From Paracentrotus lividus (Eukaryota; Echinodermata; Echinoidea; Camarodonta; Echinidae), in assembly GCA_940671915.1 (NCBI GenBank), contig CALNVZ010003434.1:16758059-16822058 (forward strand): a DNA stretch of 64,000 nt. Direction: 5' to 3'. A program made the position numbers and the translations under genes. Below, piece by piece: positions 22,300-33,521 of this stretch. A model generated the notes under the pieces. That model saw nothing but the letters and a program-made list of their open reading frames with translations. It was not told the origin of the DNA and made no database searches. The stretch's first letter is position 1, and the number at the start of each line of letters is the position of its first letter.

Positions 22300-23720
22300 G
22301 TTGATGGCGACAGTCAGCCCTTTATGGCAGAAACCCCAACTTTGAGATTTTCTCTAAGAATGAATTCTTTCCTCTTTAGTAGTAGTTTGATTACACTGTA
22401 TAAAGTATGATTTTGGTTTGGGTGTCACTTGAATGCTCACACTTATATTATCAATTACAAATATTTAGACTTTTCATCTCGTACCTTTTAGCAGTGCTAT
22501 CTCAGGGACTGAATAGAATTTGGAAACACTGTGTAAAGAGCTTTATCCACAGATACCCGGTATCTTTGCAAAGTAATTTGGTAACATTAGTCCAGATATA
22601 CAAGTCCCCTAATTTTGTTGCATTTATCACTTTGCGGAATATATATTGCATGTACAAAAGCTTCAGTAAAGTGCGTGCATTTGTGAAATTGATATTTTAG
22701 GTAAAATGTAATTGACGTACATCCTATTTGTCATTACAATTGCTCTACAGAGTATATTCTTTAAAGTCCATGTACAGTCTTGGCAAACCCCAAGCGTTAT
22801 GAGTATTGAGTGCAGAAAGACCATTTTATGACACCAAAACACCCTTTTATTACATGCAACTCTCATAAATTTGAAAAAAGAGAAAAATCCCACTTTGCTT
22901 GTCATATTAATTTCAAGTTTACCCGAAAAACCCAAAAGGACCTTTCTTTATATTTCAACGCTTGCCATTGCTGTACATGTTCTTTAAGGTGTGTGAAACT
23001 CTGCGACAATATTTCTATGTCTTCCATTGACTAGGAATCCATGCAGTTCATTTAAACTTTTTGACAAACACCCAAGACGATCGCTCCCAACATGTATGTT
23101 CTAGAAATGAAGAGTTTGATTTCAAAAGGGGCTAAATCCACTTTCGATGATGATCAAGTTGTTGATAAGATTGTTCAGGTTGATGCCTGTCTCTGATAAA
23201 AAAAATCAAGGCCTTAATTTTGAGAGCAATTGAAAAAAAAAAAAAAAAATGTGCATCTTTTAGACACCTGTACAAAATTTAGCAAACAATTACATCTTCT
23301 TAGAAGTTCTTAAAGTAAATTTAGCCCCTTTTGGATGACCACAAATGAGTGAGATTACTCATTGGGAAACCTAGATTTCTGAGAGAATCAGACTTGTTGG
23401 ATAAAAAAAATTATGATGAATGTACTTGACTTGACAAAATAGGGAAATGCAGATTAAATCATTATTTGCAATAATATAGCATAGTGTGTTCTAGCTGTGC
23501 CAATTAAAAACAGAAGGAACGGTCTGTTGTAGAAACAGTCTCACTTACAAGTTCACTTACATCCTGTTGAAATGCCTGTTATGAAATAATGCATGATTTG
23601 GTAATAGTTTTCAAATTTGTAAGATGCATGTTCAGGTATGTGCATGTCTGCTTTTGTACAGTAGAAGTCTTTAAGCTCACTGCATACCCATGCGTTTGCC
23701 ATTTTGACTCAACATCAATG
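22300..23720. other. Intergenic stretch without recognised content
   Basis: No exon or repeat family could be identified on either strand. It is AT-rich, with one A run at about 23234-23249. Confidence 0.4.
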
Positions 23721-23725
23721 CCTCT

Positions 23726-23854
23726 CTGGCCCAGAGGCATCGGAAGGCTCTCAGGAGACTAAGCATTGGAGGGGCAAGCCATTGTTAACACACAACGGCT
23801 TGCCCCTCCAATCCTTTCTTTCCGCAGAGCCTTCCGACACCTCTGCTCTGGCCA
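23726..23854. repeat. 129-bp hairpin
   Basis: CTGGCCCAGAGGCATCGGAAGG and ATTGGAGGGGCAAGCC are each matched by their complements on the right (GGCTTGCCCCTCCAAT, CCTTCCGACACCTCTG). A short loop lies around 23785-23800. The form could be a small MITE or a structured RNA; there is no independent sign of the latter. Confidence 0.8.
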
Positions 23855-23878
23855 AGTGTCCAGTACCAAGTTTCCACC

Positions 23879-24204
23879 AAAAGGGGTATCTCACTGAATA
23901 GCTAAAATTTGCAAGATTTACTTTATTATAAAATCTAGCGAAATTCAGGGGTCATTTAGAGTTCATTGTGGTTCATCGAGAAATACAAATATTTCTTTAC
24001 TGTTTCACAAGTGCTTGCAAATGTTCGCAACCAGGTTTCACCGAGTTGCAAATGTTCACAAAGAATTGTTTTTACTATGTTCAACATTTCTTTGCAAATG
24101 TAAAGATTCTTTGTGAAACAGTCACAATTAATTTGAACAATCCATTGCTGGTGAGAACCAAGGGAAACTTTGCAAATGTTCGCTACTCAGTGAGATACCC
24201 CTTT
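23879..24204. mobile_element. AAAGGGGTATCTCACTGA MITE
   Basis: The ends are AAAAGGGGTATCTCACTGAA and the complement TCAGTGAGATACCCCTTT. Internal GCAAATGTTC/CACAAAG words repeat. It is about 326 bp. The GTATCTCAC terminus resembles the element at 46935-47165. Confidence 0.8.
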
Positions 24205-24344
24205 CGTAAGAACATTCTGTTACCTTTTAATTTTACCAGGCATTATCCACTTGCTTTCAGTGTTTTGTGAGTTTTCTTCAATGTTCATTATTGAAGATAA
24301 TTCTTGATTAAGTTGTAACTAATGATCACAAGGTACATGTACAC

Positions 24345-24470
24345 AGTATGAATCCCAATCATTTCACAAAATTCCTTTGGCAAGGCATTAATCTACATTT
24401 GCCACACTCCACCCAGGTAATGTAAGTGGGTATCTGGCTTGAAATAATTCTTTAAAATGCGAGTGGGACA
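24345..24470 (+). mobile_element. 5'-truncated SINE
   Basis: It starts at a GAATCCCA remnant of the B box and continues with GGCAAGGCATTAATCTACAT and CTCCACCCAGGTAA, matching the body of the SINE at 25121-25461. The tail is absent or decayed. Confidence 0.65.
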
Positions 24471-25120
24471 TATATGTAATGGCAGCCCTGCTTTACCTAC
24501 ATGTATATATCGTACTGATGTCACTTGACTGAAAATTTTGAAATGTGAGCGCATTTGAAATTAATATTATTATAAGTATTTTGCCAAGACATTATATTAG
24601 AGGGGAACAAATAAATCCCTCTTTTCACATCTACATTGCTGTAAACATTGAAAACACTATTATAGGGATGCTTAAGTGTGTGGTATCTTTATAATATTTA
24701 GTGCCAAGTTGATCACAGCCTCCGAGGAGTGGTAATATAAAAATGATTATCACATCAAGAAATGTCATTGAAACAAAGATTCCTTTTATATATCAAAAAA
24801 AGTAATTTATTCCTATTTTTTAACTTATTTATGAGATATAGCAGGTTCATAATATTTTCCATTGTGTCCATGTAGATTCAGTTAAGGATAAAGAGGAGAA
24901 TGGTTTTGAAGAATTTTTGAAGAATTTTGTCATTATATTGCACTTCTGATTTTTCCCATTCAATTTCTTGTGTCTAAATGTAAATTTTTGATATTCTCAC
25001 ATTTTAAGAATTTGTACACTTTATGCTTCATCTTTGCAAATGGAATTTTTCTCAAAATTTCAGCTGCTGACTATGTACATGTACACCGTAAACCAACCAA
25101 AAGCTATGTGAAATTGAACA

Positions 25121-25461
25121 CGAAAAGTGTAGCGGTTCACCAGTAAGTTGCTGGCCTATAGACCAGACTGTAAAGGGTTTGAATCCCTGGCATGGCAGTA
25201 ATATCATTTGGCAAGGTATTAGTCTACATTTGCCTGTCTCCACCCAGGTGGTAAATGGAAGACTGGTACAATGTATTATGTGAATGTCAGTAGTTTAATC
25301 AGCATTATATGCTCCTCGAATGACGCCTTTGCTTGAATACTAGCAAGGCAGTGGAGAACGTGCACACATTGCATGGAAAAAGCCTGAATCCAATGAAGTG
25401 GTCTATTAATCCTGTAGAGAATAAGAAACTGTGTATTAGGCGCTTTATAAATTTATTTTGG
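25121..25461 (+). mobile_element. tRNA-derived SINE
   Basis: An A-box-like GTGTAGCGGTTC lies near 25128 and a near-consensus B box GGGTTTGAATCCC at 25175-25187, spaced as in a tRNA. Next come a body containing GGCAAGGTATTAGTCTACAT and CTCCACCCAGG, and the tail TTAGGCGCTTTATAAATTTA. The tRNA-like head cannot form a complete cloverleaf with consistent stems by eye, so it is a SINE, not a tRNA gene. Confidence 0.8.
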
Positions 25462-26233
25462 AAAAATAGTGAATTTGTGTCCTAAACGTGCCTAGATAGT
25501 GAGCTGACACTTGCTGGCTTGTTTGACTTTGTGTTCTTTTGTTGCACAACTATTTGAAGCAAGACTTAACATTGTTAAAATAATCAAGCAAAGATTTTCC
25601 ACAAAGTTTGGCGAATTAAAAAATAATGTGTGATTATATAATGTACTAGTATACATAAGTATCAAGAATGATAAGTATGCATGTGGCTGTATACATATTA
25701 GACATTGACACTTTGACTACATGAAAGGCATTTGAATATCATTAAAATTTTGGGACATTTGTCCCAAGTTTATACATACATGTAATTTGCACTTCCATAT
25801 ATGTGTGGATAATCAGAAAACAAAATGGTTTCAAACTATTTTTTCTTATAAAAATAATGCGACTTGAATGCAAAATGAATTGTGCTAATGTTATACAATG
25901 TAAGTGTTAAAGTGTAGCTTGTTTCCAATTTCTGTTGCTATCGTCTCTGTCTTCATATATGAATGGTCCACTTATCAACACCATGTTTTGAATATATTCT
26001 GTTTTCTGACTCTAATACTTTTTCTTTCTCTCTTACAGTTCAAATGATTGTGCCACTTTTTAGTTTACCCTAATCTAAAGAATATTTGAAGGATAATCCT
26101 ACATGTACATGTAATTGTATGAATGTATTTAATGTTTATTTTTTCTCTCTCTTTGTTGAGGCCTGGTTATACCATAGCCAGGATAATCACCATGAACTAC
26201 ATACATGCTTGACTATAATCAATGCATTTACAT

Positions 26234-26375
26234 CTTGGGGCATTTCATCAAAGGACTTGTCGGACACTTTATCCGGCAAAATGTTATAAGCTACTGAAAT
26301 GCTTGCATCTGATTGGCTGAGAGCAAATTTGTTGGATAAAATGTCAGACAAATCCTTTGATGAAATGCCCCCCTG
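26234..26375 (-). mobile_element. CAGGGGGGCATTTCATCAA palindromic MITE, copy 2
   Basis: It has the same arms as 22149-22291. The asymmetric core reads GCATCTGATTGGCTGAGAGC, the complement of the copy-1 core, so it is inserted in the opposite direction. The left terminal G run has decayed. Confidence 0.9.
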
Positions 26376-27351
26376 AATGGTTAGTTATTTTCTCAGTGAA
26401 GGCAAGCAAATGATAAAATATTAAGTGCAGCAGTTTTATGTTCAACCTTTCTTCTTTTCATTTGCAATCAAGTGCATTTTAAAAGAGCCATGAATAAATG
26501 AGCAAGAGGTGTTTTAAAAATTAATTAATTGTAAAATTTTCTCCCCAAAATTTGGTGGGATTTGGACTGATGCAACAACATGTAGGGATCATTTCCATTT
26601 CTTTTTACATTTTTTGGTTAATTTCCATTCTTTGAATCTCCCATGAATAGTGAATATCAGGAATCCCGTGCAATTCCTATTGCTTTGATCTGCGCAATGT
26701 GGTTTTGACCTTCTTGTTCATCTACTTGTGTCTCTTTTGTATTGATTTGGGTGTCAAAATGGAAGAGAAAAAGATTGAACTTTAAAATTATGCATTTAAA
26801 GGTACGGTAGTGTCATCCTTTTTCACAAATTGCGAAAACTAATGCAACTTAGCATTACTTTAGAATATGATCGACCTTATACGGTCTATTCAATACTGTT
26901 GCCTAGATCAGTAATGAAACGAAAATCTGACTACCAATCTAGACCAGCTCTTCATCAGCATCGTTGATATAACTAGCGCGTGCAGCTCATTTGCTCAGCA
27001 CGGAACACACACAGCGTATCAGTGTGCTTTACATCCACGCTTACGGTCAACAATCGATTTAAATTTCGCACCGTACGGTTTAATTTTTGAGGTACGAAAA
27101 ATTAGGAATGAATTATAATGGAATGAAAAATAATCGCAATATAATGACAAACATACACATTTTAGCTTAATCATGTTTTGGGAAGATATAGTCATTGATA
27201 TACTACTATATCCTCTCAAAAAGTAGAAATGTAAGATTTTTGCCTGCAAAAGGATGACACAGTCTTTAATATTTCATTATTTGCTTGCAAATCACAGAGA
27301 AAAATGACTGACCATTCGAGTTCCGCGTTATCTGAGACACCCTGAACAATA
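26376..27351. other. Intergenic stretch without recognised content
   Basis: Apart from short AT-rich repeats I see no gene. The 26810-27250 part begins and ends with AAAGGTACGGTAGTGTCATCC-like and AAAGGATGACAC words, a hint of another fold-back element. Confidence 0.35.
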
Positions 27352-27798
27352 TACAGTCTGTGTAAAAAAAAATGGTACAGTCAGAAAACATTTTTTTATA
27401 TTATGAATATTAATTAGAACTTGGTATTGTTTGGCATTTTCATAAAGCAGGATAATCGGACTTTCTTCTGCAATTTTTTTCATCACATTTGGTGCTGTAA
27501 TTTTTCAGATATGACCAGTTTTTTACGGTCAAGAAAAATCCATTTTCGCACGACGTCCATGCTTTTGTGTAGGTTTCGCATAATGGAACAATAGACGTGC
27601 GTAATTTTGATTTGTTCCTCGTCGCACAAAATTTAGCATAACTTTTGTTTTACGAAAGCAAATTATACAGAACAAAGTGCATCAACAAGGAAAATCTTTT
27701 GGCTTTAATTTGGTACCACATACACACATTATTTAAAAAGATTTCACACCTAAATTATTTTTTCCCCGACTGTACCATTTTTTTTGACACAGACTGTA
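27352..27798. mobile_element. CTACAGTCTGT MITE, copy 2
   Basis: TACAGTCTG at 27352 and its complement near 27790-27798 bound the element. It is colinear with copy 1 (21284-21777) but missing some internal sequence. Confidence 0.8.
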
Positions 27799-28884
27799 GT
27801 TTCTATTTCTTACTTTCGCTATGGTGTAACCTAACCCTTCACCCAGAAATGATTGTCAAACATTCTTTTCCATTTAATCGTAGAATATTTTCTATTTAGG
27901 ACAATAGATGTCAGGACATTTTGTAATTTTGTAGTCGTGTGTAGGTGTAGTCTGTTGTACATGTTGAGTTTTTGATTTCTCACAGGTGTATACATGGGAG
28001 TGTTGATTATTATATGATGCCATGTCGTACGTCTAAAGAAGGCAATTACTATGAAAAACAAAATACTGACTCTGATACGATTGTACATTTGTAATAAACA
28101 TATTGACTGTCAGAAGTTCAAATGCAATGTCAATGTTTGTTTTTTCCTTCTAACCTGTTTATTTATTTGAGCTGGGGAGTGTTTCACCAACCTGTAAGTA
28201 AAAATTGAAGAAATTATGCACAAGTTTACAAACATGAATATGAAGAGCCAATTGGGATGGCCAAAATTTTTCTTGAATTTTGAAATAGAAATTTATTTCC
28301 CTTAATCATAATTTGATTTGGAAACAAAAAATCCTTTGCATTAAAAATATGTAATAAACAATGATATGTTACTCTACGTAGAGAAATAATTCAAAATTGA
28401 GCCGATGTCTTGTGATCATTAAATATGCCAAACATCTCCATGTCTGATTCAGATACAGTTGGGGTCAGAAATTAACATGCACCTGCTCATTTCTACCAAA
28501 CATCACATACAAAATATAAAACCTAAATTAAATATGAATAAAACTAAATGTACACACTATATCTGCAAAAATATTTATGCTACCATGACCCAATCGGTAT
28601 CAAACAAATGAGCTTTCCATGCTCTTTCATCACATTGGCAAGTCATCGGGAGCTAAAAGAATATCTAAATGGTCATCATAGTTTAGAAAAAATTTGATGT
28701 CAATCTTGCCCTCAATAATTCATAGTTGGCTCATTATTTCTCAACACAAACATCTCAGATAGGACTTTTTTTCGTTTGGTGGTGATATAAAATGATCAAA
28801 GTTATAATACCGATCAAAGATGTCATATATATTCAGTGCTATGAAATTATGTTTGAAATCAATTTTTCCAGGAATGACATAAAT

Positions 28885-29050
28885 TTGCATAGGCGGATCT
28901 AAGATTTGAAAATACATGTAGAGGGGGTGCAAGTCCTGATAAGGGGGGTGAGCTGCCAAATTTTATGATTTCAACATGTAGTCAACAAGAGGTTTTGAAA
29001 TTATAGAGGGGGCGAACATCCCCTGCGCCCCCACCTCAATTTGGCACAGA
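28885..29050. repeat. Dispersed GCGCCCCC-ending repeat, copy 2
   Basis: It aligns with 12118-12250 through GATTTCAACATGTA, GGTTTTGAAAT, a GGGGG run and CTGCGCCCCCACCT. GGCGGATCT at 28883 may be the far end. Confidence 0.5.
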
Positions 29051-29820
29051 TATTACTTATACAAAGAAAACATCTTGTGCTTAGGACTTTACAAACACAC
29101 CCTCATATGCACAGTCTCGCCTGTACATCCACAAGATCTTGAAAGAATACCACAAATGAAACAAGATTCATAGCAAAAGATGTTTATATTTTCATTTCTC
29201 ACATCGCCGTCATGCCATTATATCACAAAGACATGTCCATGAAACTATTGAGTTACTTTACAAATAACATGATATTTTAACTTTCATACTCTGTGATAAA
29301 TCCCATACAATACAGTGAGTAGGTAATACCACTCTCACAATAATGTAAAACAATTAAAAATTGCTTTCAATATTACAATTAAAAAAAAAGTTTACCAAAT
29401 AATGAGGACGTGACTTAGTAATAAGACTGTGCTGTATTGCAGTATTTCAAGATAGAATATAACCATTTTTACATTCAAAAGAAAATCATAAGCACAATAA
29501 TTTGTAAAGAGGGATTTGATTCGAAGAGGGAAGACTAGTCAAATAAACACCTTGATTTATAAAAGTTTTAATCTTACTTGACCTTTTCATAATTCTAAAA
29601 TATATCTTGGCTGAATGACTGGTGATTGAAAACTCATTAAAAGTTCCAGATATACATGCACACAAAAACCTAATCTTAATTTTTGTCATGTTCTCTTTGT
29701 GGTTGCAATATTGTAGCAAGCCCATTTGACAGAAGATACTTTTAATTAATCTTATTTGCAACATGTCAGTGAGTTCAAATCATTAAACATGTTAACTTTT
29801 TAAAGATAAGAATTATAATA
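29051..29820. other. Intergenic stretch without recognised content
   Basis: It is AT-rich. A 92-codon minus-strand frame (29486-29764) has no recognisable domain and is not supported by splice sites. Confidence 0.4.
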
Positions 29821-30232
29821 TACAGTCAACTCTGTATAAGTCTACCTTCTATAAGTCAAATAATTGCCTAAGTCAAAGCATTTTTTCAGTCCAGTGGGGT
29901 GTAACACAAAGACTTACGATTGATAAAAAGTTACGATTGATTTTTTTCTCAGTAGCCTTATCATGGACATGATACCCATAAGTTGATGATCAATGTTAAT
30001 CTTAACCCTAGCCCTAACCCTACTCTTAATCATATCCTAATCCATGAATGTACCTGGTTTCCAAATGAAGCTATCGAGAAAAAATCAATCGTAACTTTAA
30101 CAATCGTAAGTCTTTGTGTTACAGGGCACAGATTATACAAGACATGTAATATTCACCTCTAAGAAGTCGAATTTTTACGTAGAACAGATTTCTATGGTCC
30201 CGAGAGATTTGACTTGAGCAGAGTTACCTGTA
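29821..30232. mobile_element. TACAGTCAACTCTG element with a nested insertion
   Basis: The left end TACAGTCAACTCTG and right end CAGAGTTACCTGTA are near-complements, with AAGTCAAA/AAGTCGAA inside. A second palindromic element at 29901-30122 splits it. Confidence 0.65.
29901..30122. mobile_element. GTAACACAAAGACTTACGAT MITE, nested
   Basis: GTAACACAAAGACTTACGAT at 29901 and its complement ending at 30122 define the arms, which continue with AAAGTTACGATTGATTTTTT. The loop holds a short CCCTAACCCTA telomere-like run. It lies inside 29821-30232. Confidence 0.85.
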
Positions 30233-30465
30233 GTTTGTGTATTCTTTTAAGATAAATCTCGCTCATACATGCAGTAAGATACAATGTTTCATGCATTGAG
30301 GAATAACATAGAATTCAAGATGTATATTGAAAGGCAAGACTAAATACACTGACCTTTTATAATTTAGATATAGATTAAAGCACAATAGCATTTGGTAAAG
30401 GCTGTATTCAAGACCTCCGAACTGAAATGAATTGAACAGCTACATCAAAGTTCCTTTATACATGA

Positions 30466-30810
30466 GGCTTGTTACGACCGGTAATGTCGCATCTATACAT
30501 TATGTCTCAACAATGCATTATTTACGTCAGGGACTAAAATTCGACATCCCATCCGAAAGCCGAGACCGGGATTCGAACCTCAGTCCGATTCTTATCAGTT
30601 TGTAGGCCTATTTAGAGAAAATAACTAAAATCATTTAAATTGATTACATTATGGAAAAAGAAAATCAGCCTCCAAACTGATGGGGATCGGACAGAGGTTT
30701 GAATCCCAGTCACGTCTTTCGAATGGTGACGTCAGAGGTCGGTCCCGGATGGAAATAATGCGTTGGTGTGACATAATGCATAGCTGCGACATTACCGGTT
30801 GTAACAGGGC
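30466..30810. mobile_element. Fold-back element with a tRNA B box in each arm
   Basis: TTACGACCGGTAATGTCGC at 30472 pairs with GCGACATTACCGGTTGTAA ending at 30805. Each arm carries a promoter-like B box: GGTTCGAATCCC on the minus strand (30568-30579) and GGTTTGAATCCC on the plus strand (30696-30707), each preceded by GGATCGGACxGA. No convincing A box is seen. Confidence 0.75.
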
Positions 30811-31883
30811 TTGGCTCTAAAATTAATGTGGGTTCAGGACATATTGACCAATTACTTTATTGAATTTGAATATTAAAAGTACCTTGCTACAAAGACCATT
30901 GCATACAATGGCTATCACATAAATCACTATCGTCTAAAAGAATATATTTATTTTCTACAAGTATCACACATCTATGAGGGAACACAATTTTCTACATAAT
31001 ATGATAAAATTGCACACAGAGAAAAACAAAAACGAACATTGCACGATTACACAGCAGAATGAACACATAAATACATGCAATGCAATATCAAGCCCGATTC
31101 ACACTACAAAAGTGATTCAAATCCCACAAAATCTTAGCCATGTGGAGTATTGATACATCATCTGCCAGTCCTCTTGGTGTGATTAGGGTATGAGCTTGGA
31201 GTGATGACAATGCACTGCAATGAAACCCTATTCACATTGTAAACTAAATTCCAACTGACACAATCTAATGTCCTAAGCCGTGTGGGTCTTTGAAATATAT
31301 CTCATGTCACTTTTTTCGATGAGATTGGGCTATGGGCTTTCAGTGATATCATTACAAAACTTCAAATTGGACGTACATGTAGTACTTGTAGCTGTTTTAG
31401 AGGGTTGAAACTTGAAACTTTTCAGCCACTTTACCTAAATTGTACTCGCAAACCATCAATCATTGTCAGATTGCAACCAGATTCCTAAACCAAATCACAA
31501 CAGAATAAAATATGAACTCTAGTAAATGTTATATCTTCCTGGTTGTGTTTGAAAAAGGTATATAAATTATTTTTTTTAATGTGTTAACTCGAAAAAAACG
31601 GCTAGCAAATTAGATCCTAATTTACCATCATCCATTAGTATACTTTATAATTTACCTGTTGTATTATACATCATATAATATCATGTTGTTATTATTATCT
31701 TTCCTTCCTTACACACTATCTGTATCCAATCCATTTATAATCATTAGAAATAAATTAATTACCATCCAACATACTCGAGCTAAAAAAATATACAATAAAA
31801 TATCAAGCATTAATAGCAAGCATAACCACCGTCATACTTTCATTTCAGAATACAAATTAAGTACAAGCTCCAATTACAGTATC

Positions 31884-32009
31884 AGGGCAACTACCCCCTG
31901 GACAATTACCCCCAGGACCCCTATCCCCAGAAATAGGGTTAGGGGTTAGAGTTAGGGCGTAGATTTTTGTTGTGGGGGGGGGGGTAATTGTCTAGGGGGT
32001 AGTTGTCCT
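31884..32009. mobile_element. Short palindromic MITE with AACTACCCCC ends
   Basis: AGGGCAACTACCCCCTGGAC and AATTACCCCC are mirrored by GGGGTAATTGTC and AGGGGGTAGTTGTCCT. The centre holds GGGTTAGGGGTTAG. It is 126 bp. Confidence 0.8.
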
Positions 32010-32213
32010 AGAACTGCCAATTACAGTGCAGCTGTTTCAGTATATTTGTGGAACACTCCTAAACATGCATATGGCTACATAAGAGAATTTGTAGATCATT
32101 CAGATGTTGCACAGTTTAAGAGCTTAATTTTCTTCCTCGCATCATTTTTAAAAAATTAAACAAATAAATTACTTTCCTTTATTCTCGCACTTCATATATT
32201 TCTTAAACATAAT

Positions 32214-32305
32214 GGCCGGTATTCTTGTAAGGTGACTCAAGTTAGTAGGCTTACTACATATTTAGTAGGCCTACTTACTTTAGTCACCCTTTGAGAATAC
32301 CGGCC
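32214..32305. mobile_element. GGCCGGTATTCT MITE with AAT target duplication
   Basis: This 92-bp palindrome has ends GGCCGGTATTCT and AGAATACCGGCC, and a core with two inverted TAGTAGGC words. It is flanked by AAT on both sides (32211-32213 and 32306-32308). Confidence 0.85.
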
Positions 32306-32804
32306 AATGAAATTACCTTTAAAATACCATGTTATCTAATTTATCTCTTACAATCCAACTTATTAACAAAGTTATGCAATGCATTCAACCAACAAATCTG
32401 TGCTTCATAATGTTGACATACAAAATATAGTTATTGCACTTAAGAAAATAAATAACATGGACATGAATGTTATCAAAAGTATATCACTATAACAAACACA
32501 TTTACATACTCCTAACTGGCTATTGTAAACTCACTGCTCCTGTGCTTTTCATTAAAAAAATAATAATAATAATAATCTTAAAAAGGGTGATTCTTAACCT
32601 CTAGTCTAGTGCTAAATACATATTCTGCAAATAGTCCTGCATGAGTAACAATATATTATTGCATTTACTTGACTTGTGAGTTTCATTCCAAAATGGACGA
32701 AATTCACTTTTGATGAAATTGAGTTTCTGATACCATTGTTCAGGTTGGTACGTGTATCTGAGTTTGGAAATGGTATTCAAATTGACTTCAATCTTAATCA
32801 CAAT

Positions 32805-33518
32805 GGCCCATATTCTGATAGCAGTAAAAGTTAACCCTGGGCTAAAGTTAACCCTAGGTTAACTAATCCACACCTAACCCACACCTCTGGTTTAAGTCCT
32901 ATTGGTATTCTGATAGCCTAGTTTAACAAAACCCAAGATTTCCATTTAACACTGGGTTAAACACATTACGCATGCTCAATAGAGCTCATCTCGAGCTGCG
33001 CTCCCAGGTCAGGGTCACGCAGCAGTGCAACGCACCTCATGCAACAATGCAATACGCGCCTTGCCAATCGTGCGCACCGCGCTGGTCTAGGGGCGGGGCA
33101 GGTTTGGTTGATTGATGATTTTTTTATTTTATTTTTGTCAGGTAATGCATCCATTTAGTATTTAAGATTGGACGTATTTTATCATGACAGATTAATAAAT
33201 CTGGATTATTTTTCATTTTTAAAATTGTTTTTATAATCCTCCCCCGCCCCGTTATCACAAAAGTTAACTTTAATTGTGTTGTTTTTAAGGTGCAAATGGC
33301 TGTAGTAACGATGATGCCCAAAAATTAAACCAGGCTTAAACTACCCCCTGGGGTAGTTTAAATTTTGGAGGATTTATTACCATACTTAACCCTGGGTTAA
33401 GCTAAACTTTGCTATCAGAATATGAAAATTTAACCCAGGGTTAAATTGAGGAGTTAGACTAGAGTTAAACTACCCTTAACCCTGGGTTAAGCTAAACCAG
33501 GCTATCAGAATATGGGCC
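32805..33518. mobile_element. GGCCCATATTCTGATAGC MITE with AAT target duplication
   Basis: This 714-bp element starts GGCCCATATTCTGATAGC and ends with the exact complement. It is flanked by AAT (32802-32804 and 33519-33521). Many TTAACCCTGGG words fill both subterminal regions. The termini are of the same type as the 92-bp element 500 bp away, so both are probably moved by one transposase. Confidence 0.9.
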
Positions 33519-33521
33519 AAT

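Noticed and set aside
30001..30050. Telomere-like CCCTAACCCTA runs here and at 36284 and 37231
   Set aside because: Only a few units each and inside MITEs or introns; common by chance and not telomeric.
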